Assembly (NCBI GenBank): GCA_902766845.1
Contig: CACXFD010000083.1
Coordinates: 1 to 20,169 of the forward strand
Source of the DNA: an uncultured Lachnospiraceae bacterium
Lineage (GTDB): Bacteria; Bacillota; Clostridia; Lachnospirales; Lachnospiraceae
Reading direction: 5' to 3'
Length of the DNA: 20,169 bases
In this document: in pieces, positions 13,507-20,169 of the stretch
Position numbering within the stretch: the stretch's first letter is position 1
Layout of the letters: each line of letters begins with the position of its first letter
The notes under the pieces: generated by a model
What the model saw: the letters and a program-made list of their open reading frames with translations, nothing else
Database searches by the model: none
What the model was told of the DNA's origin: nothing
Program-made: the position numbers and the translations under genes

Positions 13507-13579
13507 GGGCCATTAGCTCAGTCGGTAGAGCACTTGACTTTTAATCAAGTCGTCGGGGGTTCGAATCCCCCATGGCTCA
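13507..13579 (+). tRNA. tRNA-Lys (anticodon UUU)
   Basis: Acceptor GGGCCAT (13507-13513) pairs with ATGGCTC (13572-13578) through one G-U pair, and A is the discriminator. The anticodon loop CTTTTAA between CTTGA and TCAAG reads UUU. The CCA is not encoded. Confidence 0.95.
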
Positions 13580-13591
13580 CGCCCGTACGGG

Positions 13592-13635
13592 ACAGTCTCA
13601 GCAGACGCAGGCGCGTCGTTTGAGGCTGTTTTTTT
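13592..13635 (+). terminator. Intrinsic terminator of the tRNA cluster
   Basis: Outer arms ACAGTCTCA (13592-13600) and TGAGGCTGT (13621-13629) pair with one G-U, inner GACGC/GCGTC pairing extends the stem, and seven T (13629-13635) follow. It lies 12 bases beyond tRNA-Lys. Confidence 0.9.
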
Positions 13636-13745
13636 CTTGCCGGAGCCGCGGCTGGGACCTGCCGCGCCGGACAGCCTTCTCCGAACCCCGGGGCCGCGGC
13701 CGGACCACTTCCCTTCCGCGCCGGACAGCCGCGTCCGCGGCCGCT

Positions 13746-14264
13746 TTACCATCCGAGCCAGAACGGCTCGGCTTCCTTCGTGTCCAGATAATTGATGTTG
13801 AAGTGGGCCTCGCCCTTGTCGTCGATCTCCATCAAGATCCAGCTCGGACGCCGGTCCTCCTGCCGCGGGAACGACAGGCTCCCGGGGTTCAGGACCGTGA
13901 TCCCGCCGCGCCGCTCGATGACCGGATAGTGCACGTGGCCGTACATCACGATATCGAAGCCGCGCTTCTTCGCCTCGTCGAACAGCGTGTCCCGGCCGCG
14001 CCACAGCCCGTAATAGTGGCCGTGGGTCAGCAGGCATCTGTATTTCCCGAACTGCGCCTCGATCTCGCGCGGCAGGTGTTCGCTCGAATCGTTATTGCCG
14101 CGCACGATATAGGACGGGCACGGGAGCAGGTCCTTGAATTCATAATAGCCGCAGCACAGGTCTCCGAGGTGGATCAGGTAATCGATCCCGCCGCAGGTCT
14201 CCAGCACTTTTTTGACGTTCTGGTTGCGGCCGTGCGTATCGCTGATGATCACGATCCTCATCAT
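13746..14264 (-). CDS. Metallophosphoesterase, YfcE/MJ0936-like
   Basis: The 172-residue protein is a calcineurin-like phosphoesterase, a two-metal hydrolase. The full ligand set is visible: D9 and H11 in SDTHG, D35 in HLGD, GNND (56-59), H81 and H83 in THGH, and GHVH (109-112). NPGSLS (about 125-130) is typical of the YfcE/MJ0936 group, whose members hydrolyse phosphodiesters in vitro; the natural substrate is unknown. The start at 14264 overlaps the rdgB stop as ATGA, so it is probably translated by coupling; a second ATG at 14261 is equally possible. It is the last gene of the long minus-strand run. The spacer to the tRNA terminator holds a 15-base direct repeat but no clear terminator for this strand. 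Confidence 0.92.
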   Translation of the reverse strand: MMRIVIISDTHGRNQNVKKVLETCGGIDYLIHLGDLCCGYYEFKDLLPCPSYIVRGNNDSSEHLPREIEAQFGKYRCLLTHGHYYGLWRGRDTLFDEAKKRGFDIVMYGHVHYPVIERRGGITVLNPGSLSFPRQEDRRPSWILMEIDDKGEAHFNINYLDTKEAEPFWLGW

Positions 14265-14896
14265 GCTTCGCTCCGCTGCGCGTACGCGCGCACCACGGCC
14301 TCCATGGCCCGCAGGGCGCGGCCGCGGTGGCTGATCTTATTCTTCTCTTCCATCGGGATCTCGGCCGACGTGCAGCCGAGCTCCGGCACATAAAAGATCG
14401 GGTCGTAGCCGAAGCCGTTCTCACCGGCCGGCTGATGGGCGACGAGCCCTTCCACCGTGCCGCGGGTCACCGCTTCCGACCCGTCCGGGAACACGGCCGC
14501 GATCGCGCTGACGAAGCGCGCGGTCCGCTCCTCTTCGGGCAGACCTTCCACGCGCCGGATGATCTCCGCGTTCTTGATCTCATACGAGGTGTCCTCGCCC
14601 ATCCAGCGCGCCGAGTAGATTCCCGGCTCCCGGTTCAGCGCGTCCACCTCGAGGCCGGAATCGTCCGCGAGGACCAGGGCGCCCGCAAGCCCGGCGCGGC
14701 GCGCCGCGCCGGCGATGTCGCGCGCTTTGATCTGCGCGTTCTCCTCAAACGTGGTCCCGGTCTCCTCCGCCTGCGCGGCAAGGCCCGCCTGCTTCATCGA
14801 GACCACCGGGACGCCGAGGTCCGCGAGGATCTCGCGCACCTCCCGCATCTTTCCCTCGTTTCCGGTCGCAAAGACGATCTGTCTGATCTGCTGCAT
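14261..14896 (-). CDS. rdgB: Non-canonical purine NTP pyrophosphatase (XTP/dITP diphosphatase)
   Basis: The 211-residue enzyme hydrolyses XTP, ITP and dITP to monophosphates, keeping deaminated purines out of nucleic acids. The Ham1/RdgB family pattern is clear: VFATGNEGK with the substrate-binding Asn and Lys (8-16), TFEENAQIKAR (about 49-59), LADDSGLEVDAL with its catalytic Asp pair, GIYSAR, GENGFGYDPIF (about 161-171) and KNKISHRGRAL near the end. The start at ATG 14896 has AGAAGG 8-9 bases upstream; a GTG three codons earlier is in frame but poorly spaced. Its stop overlaps the phosphoesterase start. The 82-base gap from the RNA methyltransferase holds a GC hairpin without T run (arms 14960-14966 and 14971-14977), so read-through is expected. 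Confidence 0.95.
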   Translation of the reverse strand: MQQIRQIVFATGNEGKMREVREILADLGVPVVSMKQAGLAAQAEETGTTFEENAQIKARDIAGAARRAGLAGALVLADDSGLEVDALNREPGIYSARWMGEDTSYEIKNAEIIRRVEGLPEEERTARFVSAIAAVFPDGSEAVTRGTVEGLVAHQPAGENGFGYDPIFYVPELGCTSAEIPMEEKNKISHRGRALRAMEAVVRAYAQRSEA

Positions 14897-14978
14897 CTCA
14901 CACACCTTCTTTCTCTGTCCGGCCTTCGCTCAGGCCGCACGGCCCCGGCTCACCGGTCTGCCGGCCGGCAGGCCGGCC

Positions 14979-16142
14979 TCATTTTGTCCGGCTTTCGCCC
15001 CGCTTCGGCGGGCGCGGACCCTGGAACTGGTAGAAGTCCGTCCGCAGCATGCCGTTGTAGACCTTGCGTTTCTTATCCGCCTTGCGGCCGATGTACTTCT
15101 CCGTATCCTCGTACGAGGAGATCAGGTACAGCGACCACGAATCGAGGGCCGCGAACCGCTCGCCGAGCTCCCGGTAGAGCGCCGGCAGCGAGGCCTTTTC
15201 CTCGAGCCGCTCGCCGTAGGGCGGATTGGTCACGATGAACCCGTACTTTTTCGGATGCGACAGCTGCGCGACCGGCCGCTCCTGCAGGTGGATCAGCCCG
15301 TCCACGCCGGCGCGCCGCGCGTTCTCGCGGGCCGCGCGGATCACCTCGCCGTCGATATCGTATCCCTGGATATCCGTCTCCACGGACAGGTCCACCTCTT
15401 CGCGGGCCTCTTCCCGCCCCTGCTCCCACAGCGTTTCCGGGATCAGGTGGGTCCAGCTCTGGGCGAGAAAGCTCCGGGACAGGCCCGGCGCGATGTGCGC
15501 GGCCATCATGGCCGCCTCGATCGGGAACGTGCCGCTCCCGCAGAACGGGTCCACGAGGATCCGGTCCGCGTGCCAGGGCGTCAGCATCAGCAGAGCGCTC
15601 GCGAGCGTCTCGGTGATCGGCGCCTTCGCGGTCATGGTCCGGTAGCCGCGCTTATGGAGCGACAGGCCGGACGTGTCCAGACAGACCGTGACCTCGTCCT
15701 TGTACAGGAACACGCGCAGCGGCATCTCAGGCCCGGTCTCGGAGAACCAGTCCTGATGATAGACGGTCTTCAGGCGCTCCACGATGGCCTTCTTCATGAC
15801 CGACTGGATGTCCGACGGCGAGAACAGCCGGCTCTTGACCGACGAGGCCTTGCTGACCCAGAACTTCGCGTCCCGCGGGAGCAGGTCCTCCCACGGCAGC
15901 GCGCGGGTCCCCTGGAACAGTTCCTCGAACGTCCCGGCCGTAAAGCGCCCCACCTGCCAGAGCACGCGCTCCGCGGTCCGCAGGCCGATATTCGCGCGCA
16001 CGACAGCCTCCGCGTCGCCGGTAAAGCTCACGCGGCCGTCCGAGACCTCCGACGGTTCATAGCCGAGGTCATAGATCTCTTTTTTTAAGACCGCCTCCAG
16101 GCCAAAATGGCAGGGGGCGGTCAGCGTGATCATCTGATTCAT
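14979..16142 (-). CDS. THUMP-domain class I RNA methyltransferase (RlmL-like, 23S rRNA guanine-N2)
   Basis: The 387-residue protein resembles the RlmL half of RlmKL and the YpsC-type enzymes of Bacillota, AdoMet-dependent methyltransferases that modify 23S rRNA guanine. Order of parts: N-terminal ferredoxin-like and THUMP region (about 1-155), including TLTAPCHFGLEAVLKKEI, followed by LHKRGYR (162-168). The methyltransferase domain then shows DPFCGSGTFPIEAA (198-211), the acidic motif GYDID (260-264) and catalytic NPPYGERL (306-313). The start at 16142 is favoured because it forms an ATGA overlap with the stop of the upstream HAAS gene; two other in-frame starts (16163, 16133) are possible. 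The exact target nucleotide is inferred from the family, not seen. The C-terminus is basic and proline-rich. Confidence 0.9.
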   Translation of the reverse strand: MNQMITLTAPCHFGLEAVLKKEIYDLGYEPSEVSDGRVSFTGDAEAVVRANIGLRTAERVLWQVGRFTAGTFEELFQGTRALPWEDLLPRDAKFWVSKASSVKSRLFSPSDIQSVMKKAIVERLKTVYHQDWFSETGPEMPLRVFLYKDEVTVCLDTSGLSLHKRGYRTMTAKAPITETLASALLMLTPWHADRILVDPFCGSGTFPIEAAMMAAHIAPGLSRSFLAQSWTHLIPETLWEQGREEAREEVDLSVETDIQGYDIDGEVIRAARENARRAGVDGLIHLQERPVAQLSHPKKYGFIVTNPPYGERLEEKASLPALYRELGERFAALDSWSLYLISSYEDTEKYIGRKADKKRKVYNGMLRTDFYQFQGPRPPKRGESRTK

Positions 16143-16627
16143 CGGTTTTTGCGTACGAACCATCCGTACAGGACAACGACGAGCAGGAACACGATCCCGC
16201 CCGGGGAGAACAGGAAGCGGAACACGGTCCCGAGCACGCAGATCAGGACCAGCACGATCGCGATCAGGATCAGGATCACTCTCATGGTCTGGTCGTTTCC
16301 GGAGCCGAAGAGGCTTCCGTGGCCGGACTGGTCCGCGCGCCCCTGCTCCGTGTACGCGCTCTGCTGATAGGCGCCCTGCGCATCGGCGCTCTGGGAGCCG
16401 TAGGCGCCCTGCTCCTGCCCTTCGCGGGCCTCTTCGGAGTCGATGATAGTCCGCGCGATCAGGCGCGGATTCCCGAGTTCCTCGAGCACCTCTGCCTCAC
16501 TGCGCCCGCTGGCGGTCTGGCCGTCGATGTAGGCGCGGTAATACTGCAGCTGGTCCAGAATCGTCTGTTCCGGGACTTCGCCGGTCAGGGCCTGCGACAG
16601 TCCGTCCAAAAACTCCTGTCTGGTCAT
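16139..16627 (-). CDS. HAAS/DUF1700-domain membrane protein
   Basis: The 162-residue protein opens with a HAAS/DUF1700-like helical domain (1-65: MTRQEFLDGLSQAL, then LQYYRAYIDGQ and SEAEVLEELGNPRLIARTII). This domain is common in Bacillota membrane proteins, often beside PadR-type regulators. Residues 66-112 are a low-complexity spacer rich in Gln, Gly, Ala, Ser and Tyr. Two hydrophobic segments follow (about 115-138 and 143-157) with a basic tail, WFVRKNR, suggesting a hairpin anchor with the HAAS domain in the cytoplasm. No PadR gene is adjacent. It starts directly after the stop of the nucleotidyltransferase gene (zero-base spacing), and its own stop overlaps the methyltransferase start. 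A function cannot be assigned from sequence. Confidence 0.82.
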   Translation of the reverse strand: MTRQEFLDGLSQALTGEVPEQTILDQLQYYRAYIDGQTASGRSEAEVLEELGNPRLIARTIIDSEEAREGQEQGAYGSQSADAQGAYQQSAYTEQGRADQSGHGSLFGSGNDQTMRVILILIAIVLVLICVLGTVFRFLFSPGGIVFLLVVVLYGWFVRKNR

Positions 16628-17551
16628 TTACGCTTCCTTCCAAAGCTCCGCCGGGTAGATGCCCTCGGCCTTCATCTTCTGAATGGCCGCGACGACGGTG
16701 GGCTTATCTTCTTTGTAAGTCACGCCGTACCACTTATCCCGGCTCTCCAGCACCTTGACGGTGGCCTTGCCGGAGGCGATCAGGTCTTCCACCACGCCCG
16801 GGATCAGGTATTCACACTTCATCGGATTCTCTTTCAGGCCCTTGTCCAGGAAAGCCGGGAAGCCCGCCTCGATCTCCTTGAACAGGCTGGCGCCGAAGCC
16901 CCAGAGGTTCATGGACACGAGCGTTCCCTCCGGCACCGGGACGGGCTGACCGTCCTCGCCCGGATACGCCGGATGGCCGTCCACCCAGCCCAGGTCGCTG
17001 GTCTCGCGCACGCCGGTCAGGTAGCCGTCCTCGTTCGCGCTGCACACGCCGCGCGTCACGGTGCCGCTCTCGGAGAGCGTGTTCTCCACCAGATAGCCGA
17101 CCATCGCGTAGTTGAGCTTCTCGCCGTCTTCCTGCTTCACCAGGAAGTTGTAGATGGTCTCGAACGCGCTGCGGCCGTAATAGTCATCCGCGTTGATGAT
17201 CGCGAACGGTCCGTCCACCACGTTCCGGCAGGCGTTGATCGCGTGGGCCGTGCCCCAGGGCTTGACGCGTCCCTCCGGCACCGCGTAGCCCTCCGGCAGG
17301 TCTTCGAGCTCCTGGAACGCGTAATCCACCTGCGCGAACGGCTCCACGCGCGCGCCGATCTTCTCGCGGAAGATCTGCTCATGCTCGCGCTTGATGATGA
17401 AGACGATGCGCTTGAAGCCGGCGCGGATCGCGTCATACATCGAAAAGTCGATGATGACATGGCCCTGTTCGTCGATCGGGTCGATCTGCTTGGAGCCGCC
17501 GTAACGGCTGCCCATGCCGGCTGCGAGGATCACAAGGGTAGGTTCTTTCAT
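16628..17551 (-). CDS. Sugar-phosphate nucleotidyltransferase (NTP_transferase fold)
   Basis: The 307-residue cytoplasmic protein would join a nucleotide to a sugar 1-phosphate, releasing pyrophosphate. The nucleotide-binding signature LAAGMGSRYGGSKQ (9-22) is the G-x-G-x-R form of the family with its Lys, PWGTAHA (about 98-104) is the conserved sugar/base pocket passage, and INADDYYG (about 118-125) carries the metal-binding Asp. The length and these segments fit the clostridial group annotated only as nucleotidyltransferase, near but not identical to GalU/RmlA, so UTP-glucose specificity is a guess. AGGAG stands 8 bases before the ATG. The spacer to aspS holds a GC hairpin (arms 17609-17614 and 17619-17624) with no T run. 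Glucose 1-phosphate from the phosphoglucomutase at 9324 would be a fitting substrate. Confidence 0.85.
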   Translation of the reverse strand: MKEPTLVILAAGMGSRYGGSKQIDPIDEQGHVIIDFSMYDAIRAGFKRIVFIIKREHEQIFREKIGARVEPFAQVDYAFQELEDLPEGYAVPEGRVKPWGTAHAINACRNVVDGPFAIINADDYYGRSAFETIYNFLVKQEDGEKLNYAMVGYLVENTLSESGTVTRGVCSANEDGYLTGVRETSDLGWVDGHPAYPGEDGQPVPVPEGTLVSMNLWGFGASLFKEIEAGFPAFLDKGLKENPMKCEYLIPGVVEDLIASGKATVKVLESRDKWYGVTYKEDKPTVVAAIQKMKAEGIYPAELWKEA

Positions 17552-17641
17552 GATGTTTCTCCTTTACTGCTCTTGAAACGGTGATTCATTTATGATCCGT
17601 TTCGGTCCGGCCGCCCCTGCGGCCGTCCCGGTCTGTCCCGT

Positions 17642-19429
17642 TTATTCTTCCGTCACGGTCTCGATGCCCAGCTCCCGGAGCTGCTTTGCGTCCACCACGT
17701 CCGGCGCGCCGGTCAGCAGGCAGGACGCGTCCTTGACCTTCGGGAACGCGATCACGTCGCGGATGTTCTCGGTGCCGGTCATCAGCATGATCATGCGGTC
17801 CAGGCCGTAGGCCAGTCCGGCGTGAGGCGGGACCCCGTAGGTGAAGGCGTCCAGCAGGAAGCCGAACTGCTCATGCGCGCGTTCCTTGGTAAAGCCGAGG
17901 ACCTCGAACATCTTCTCCTGGATGTCGTCCTGATGGATACGCACGGAACCGCCGCCCATCTCCTGGCCGTTCAGCACGATGTCGTACGCTTTCGCGCGCA
18001 CCGAGCCGGGATCGGAATCGATCTTGTCCCAGTCCTCTTCCATCGGCATCGTGAACGGATGGTGCATGGCCATGAAGCGGTTCTCCTCGTCCGACCACTC
18101 GAGCAGCGGGAACTCGGTGATCCACACGAAGCAGAACTGGTCCTTCGGGATCAGGTCCATCTCGTGCGCGAGCTCCAGACGCAGGGCGCCGAGGACGTCA
18201 TAGACCAGCTTGGACTTGTCCGCCGCGAACAGCAGCAGGTCGCCGGGCTCGCCTTCCATGGCCGCGCACAGGGCGGACAGCTCTTCGGGCGTCATGAACT
18301 TCGCGAACGAGGACTTATAGGAGCCGTCCTCCTGGATGGCCAGGTACGCGAGGCCCTTGAGGCCGTAGCCGCGCGCAAATTCCGTCAGCGCGTCGATGCG
18401 CTTGCGCGGCATGCCGGCCTGGCCCTTGGCGTTGATGCCGCGGACCGCGCCGCCCGAGGCGGCCGCGCCGGAGAATACGCCGAAGCCGCAGTTTTTGACG
18501 ACGTCGGTCACGTCATGCAGCTCCATGCCAAAGCGCAGGTCCGGCTTGTCCGAACCGAAGCGGCGCATGGCCTCCTGCCACGTCATGCGGCGGATCGGGA
18601 GCTGGATGTCGATACCGAGGATCTCCTTCCACAGGTGGGCGAGCAGGCGCTCGTTCACCGCGATCACATCCTCGATATCCACGAAGGACAGTTCCATATC
18701 GATCTGCGTGAACTCGGGCTGGCGGTCCGCGCGCAGGTCTTCATCGCGGAAGCATTTCGCGATCTGGAAATACCGGTCATAGCCCGAGCACATCAGCAGC
18801 TGCTTGAACAGCTGCGGCGACTGCGGCAGGGCGTAGAACGTGCCGGGATGGATGCGGCTCGGGACCAGATAGTCGCGCGCGCCTTCAGGCGTGGACTTCG
18901 TCAGGATCGGCGTCTCGATCTCGAGGAAGCCTTCCTGCGTCATGAATTTGCGCACTTCCTGCATGACATGGCTGCGGATCATCAGGTTCCGCTGCAGGTC
19001 CGGACGGCGCAGGTCCAGATACCGGTGCTTCAGGCGCAGCTCCTCGCGCGTCTGGGAATTCTCCTCCACCGGGAACGGCGGCACCTGCGACTCAGACAGG
19101 ATGCGCAGCTGCTGCACGCGCACCTCGATCTCGCCGGTCGCGAGCGCGGTATTGAACGCGCCTCCGCGCACTTCCACCACGCCGACCGCCGCGATCACGT
19201 ATTCGCTGCGCAGCGTCCCGGCCTTTTCGAAGCCTTCCGCTCCGATGGTCTCTTCATCGAAAACCAGCTGCAGCAGGCCGCTCCGGTCCCGCAGATCCAC
19301 AAAGATCATACTGCCGAGGTTCCGGCGCTTCTGCACCCAGCCCATCACGGTCACGGTCTTGCCGACATCCGCCCGCGTCACTTCCGTGCAGCGGTGGGTT
19401 CGGTGCAGGCCCTGCATCGATTCACTCAT
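17642..19429 (-). CDS. aspS: Aspartate--tRNA ligase
   Basis: The 595-residue class II synthetase charges tRNA-Asp with aspartate. The N-terminal OB-fold anticodon-binding domain (about 15-110) includes GWVQKRRNLGSMIFVDLRD, the catalytic core has motif 2 FRDEDLRADRQPEFTQIDME (about 220-240) and motif 3 GLAYGLDRMIM (about 553-563), and the bacterial GAD insertion lies between them (about 295-415). The length matches the bacterial type. Leu38 stands where non-discriminating AspRS enzymes usually carry His, which would favour an enzyme specific for tRNA-Asp; this is inference from recalled alignments. The start has AGGAG 10 bases upstream. It follows hisS by 79 bases with no terminator between, the usual hisS-aspS pair of Bacillota. 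Confidence 0.97.
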   Translation of the reverse strand: MSESMQGLHRTHRCTEVTRADVGKTVTVMGWVQKRRNLGSMIFVDLRDRSGLLQLVFDEETIGAEGFEKAGTLRSEYVIAAVGVVEVRGGAFNTALATGEIEVRVQQLRILSESQVPPFPVEENSQTREELRLKHRYLDLRRPDLQRNLMIRSHVMQEVRKFMTQEGFLEIETPILTKSTPEGARDYLVPSRIHPGTFYALPQSPQLFKQLLMCSGYDRYFQIAKCFRDEDLRADRQPEFTQIDMELSFVDIEDVIAVNERLLAHLWKEILGIDIQLPIRRMTWQEAMRRFGSDKPDLRFGMELHDVTDVVKNCGFGVFSGAAASGGAVRGINAKGQAGMPRKRIDALTEFARGYGLKGLAYLAIQEDGSYKSSFAKFMTPEELSALCAAMEGEPGDLLLFAADKSKLVYDVLGALRLELAHEMDLIPKDQFCFVWITEFPLLEWSDEENRFMAMHHPFTMPMEEDWDKIDSDPGSVRAKAYDIVLNGQEMGGGSVRIHQDDIQEKMFEVLGFTKERAHEQFGFLLDAFTYGVPPHAGLAYGLDRMIMLMTGTENIRDVIAFPKVKDASCLLTGAPDVVDAKQLRELGIETVTEE

Positions 19430-19508
19430 AATCCAACGATCTCCTTTATAAAGCGTTTATCGCGTTCCGTGCCGTCCGCGTCCCGCCGACGGCCGGTGTG
19501 ATCCTGAC

Positions 19509-20169
19509 TCAGTTCTCCAGCGGCCGCACGTAGAACTCGGTAAAGGTCTCATACCCGTCCGCGGTCAGCTGCTCTTTCTGGAACTTCTTGTTCTTGTTCA
19601 TCTGCGTGACCAGCACCACGTCTCCTTCCGCGCGCGCCTGCTGCGCCTGCGAAAGGATCTGCGCCAGCCGGTCCGCCGGCATGTTCTTTTCCACCAGATA
19701 CGCGGTCTTCTGCCCCCGGCGCGGCGGCACGAAGCCCTGCTCCAGCAGGATCGTGACGATGCGCTCAAAGCCGATCGAGAAGCCGCAGGCCGGCGTGGCC
19801 ATGTTGGTGAAGCGGCCGATCATCTCATCATACCGGCCGCCTCCGGCGACCGATCCCGGAAAGCCGTCCACCCCGATCTCAAAGATGGTGCCGGTGTAGT
19901 AGCCCATGCCGCGCACGAGCGTCGGATCGAAGACCAGGCGGAACTTCCCGTCCGCCGCGCGCCCGGCCGTCTCCAGGATCTGCGTCAGGCTCTGCGCCGT
20001 GCCCTCCGGCAGGTAGTCCGCGACCTTTTCCGCGAGGCCTTCCACCGTGGGCTGGCCCTCGAAATAGGACAGGTAGGTGTCCGCGGCCTCCTCCGAAACG
20101 CCGAGTTCCAGAAGCTCCGCGCGCACGCCGTCCGGGCCGATCTTGTCCATCTTATCCAGCGCGATGAAG
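19509..20169 (-). CDS. hisS: Histidine--tRNA ligase, C-terminal part (5' end outside window)
   Basis: The frame is open to the right edge, so the N-terminal half with motifs 1 and 2 is missing; about 220 residues are visible, with an in-frame ATG at 20150 that is internal. TLVRGMGYYTGTIFEIG is the HisRS histidine-binding (HisA) motif, and ACGFSIGFERI is class II motif 3. VAGGGRYDEMI between them is also typical. After motif 3 only about 65 residues form the C-terminal anticodon-binding domain (TAYLVEKN through KFQKEQLTADGYE to the end), against about 90 or more in ordinary HisRS, and the usual GxE-type ending is absent. It may belong to a shorter clostridial HisRS lineage or be a paralog. Its position ahead of aspS argues for a working synthetase. 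Confidence 0.9.
   Translation of the reverse strand, partial: FIALDKMDKIGPDGVRAELLELGVSEEAADTYLSYFEGQPTVEGLAEKVADYLPEGTAQSLTQILETAGRAADGKFRLVFDPTLVRGMGYYTGTIFEIGVDGFPGSVAGGGRYDEMIGRFTNMATPACGFSIGFERIVTILLEQGFVPPRRGQKTAYLVEKNMPADRLAQILSQAQQARAEGDVVLVTQMNKNKKFQKEQLTADGYETFTEFYVRPLEN

Noticed and set aside
17603..17635. GC-rich hairpin between aspS and the nucleotidyltransferase gene as a terminator
   Set aside because: The stem (GGCCGC/GCGGCC) has no following T run on either strand, so I do not call it an intrinsic terminator.
17822..19501. 559-codon plus-strand frame opposite aspS
   Set aside because: It is a shadow of aspS, with no start signal and no family features.

Overview
The window is GC-rich throughout and looks like chromosome of a high-GC member of the Bacillota, most likely class Clostridia (a Lachnospiraceae- or Oscillospiraceae-like organism). 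The grounds are a hisS-aspS gene pair, a Gly-His-Gln-Lys tRNA cluster with no encoded CCA ends, a TM1266-type hydrogenase-system regulator, a HAAS/DUF1700 protein, strong Shine-Dalgarno sites of the GGAGG type and near-consensus sigma-A promoters. The family assignment is inference. No phage, transposon, CRISPR array or rRNA gene is visible.

Left part (1-4058). A Dam-like adenine methyltransferase with an enlarged central region is translationally coupled (ATGA overlap) to a gene running off the left edge; that gene has a possible TerB-like N-terminal domain and the first residues of a SpoVK/CbbX-type AAA+ module. Next come a membrane GT2 glycosyltransferase (minus strand) with its own terminator and, divergently, a short DtxR/MntR-type metalloregulator.

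Centre (4059-9324). A strong promoter is followed about 145 bases later by an intrinsic terminator and only then by the TM1266-like gene. This suggests a conditional (attenuated) leader or a small RNA. Behind it lie a lipoprotein solute-binding protein and an unusual single polypeptide joining an ABC importer permease to its ATPase, so the three genes look like one uptake unit of unknown substrate. After a terminator comes a MATE exporter, whose 3' end overlaps a convergent GIY-YIG (UPF0213-like) gene.

Right part (9324-20169). Minus-strand genes encode phosphoglucomutase, the CCA-adding enzyme and a flavin reductase-like protein. A consensus promoter on the plus strand drives four tRNA genes closed by a terminator. 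The rest is a long minus-strand run: hisS (5' end outside the window), aspS, a sugar-phosphate nucleotidyltransferase, a HAAS/DUF1700 membrane protein, a THUMP-domain RNA methyltransferase, an RdgB-type nucleotide pyrophosphatase and a YfcE-like phosphoesterase, several joined by zero-base junctions or ATGA overlaps. This run is mostly translation, nucleotide-pool cleaning and sugar-nucleotide supply.

Most of the window is ordinary core genome. The points that deserve a second look are the attenuator-like leader at 4085-4262, the permease-ATPase fusion, the Dam/AAA+ pair, and the short C-terminal domain of HisRS.
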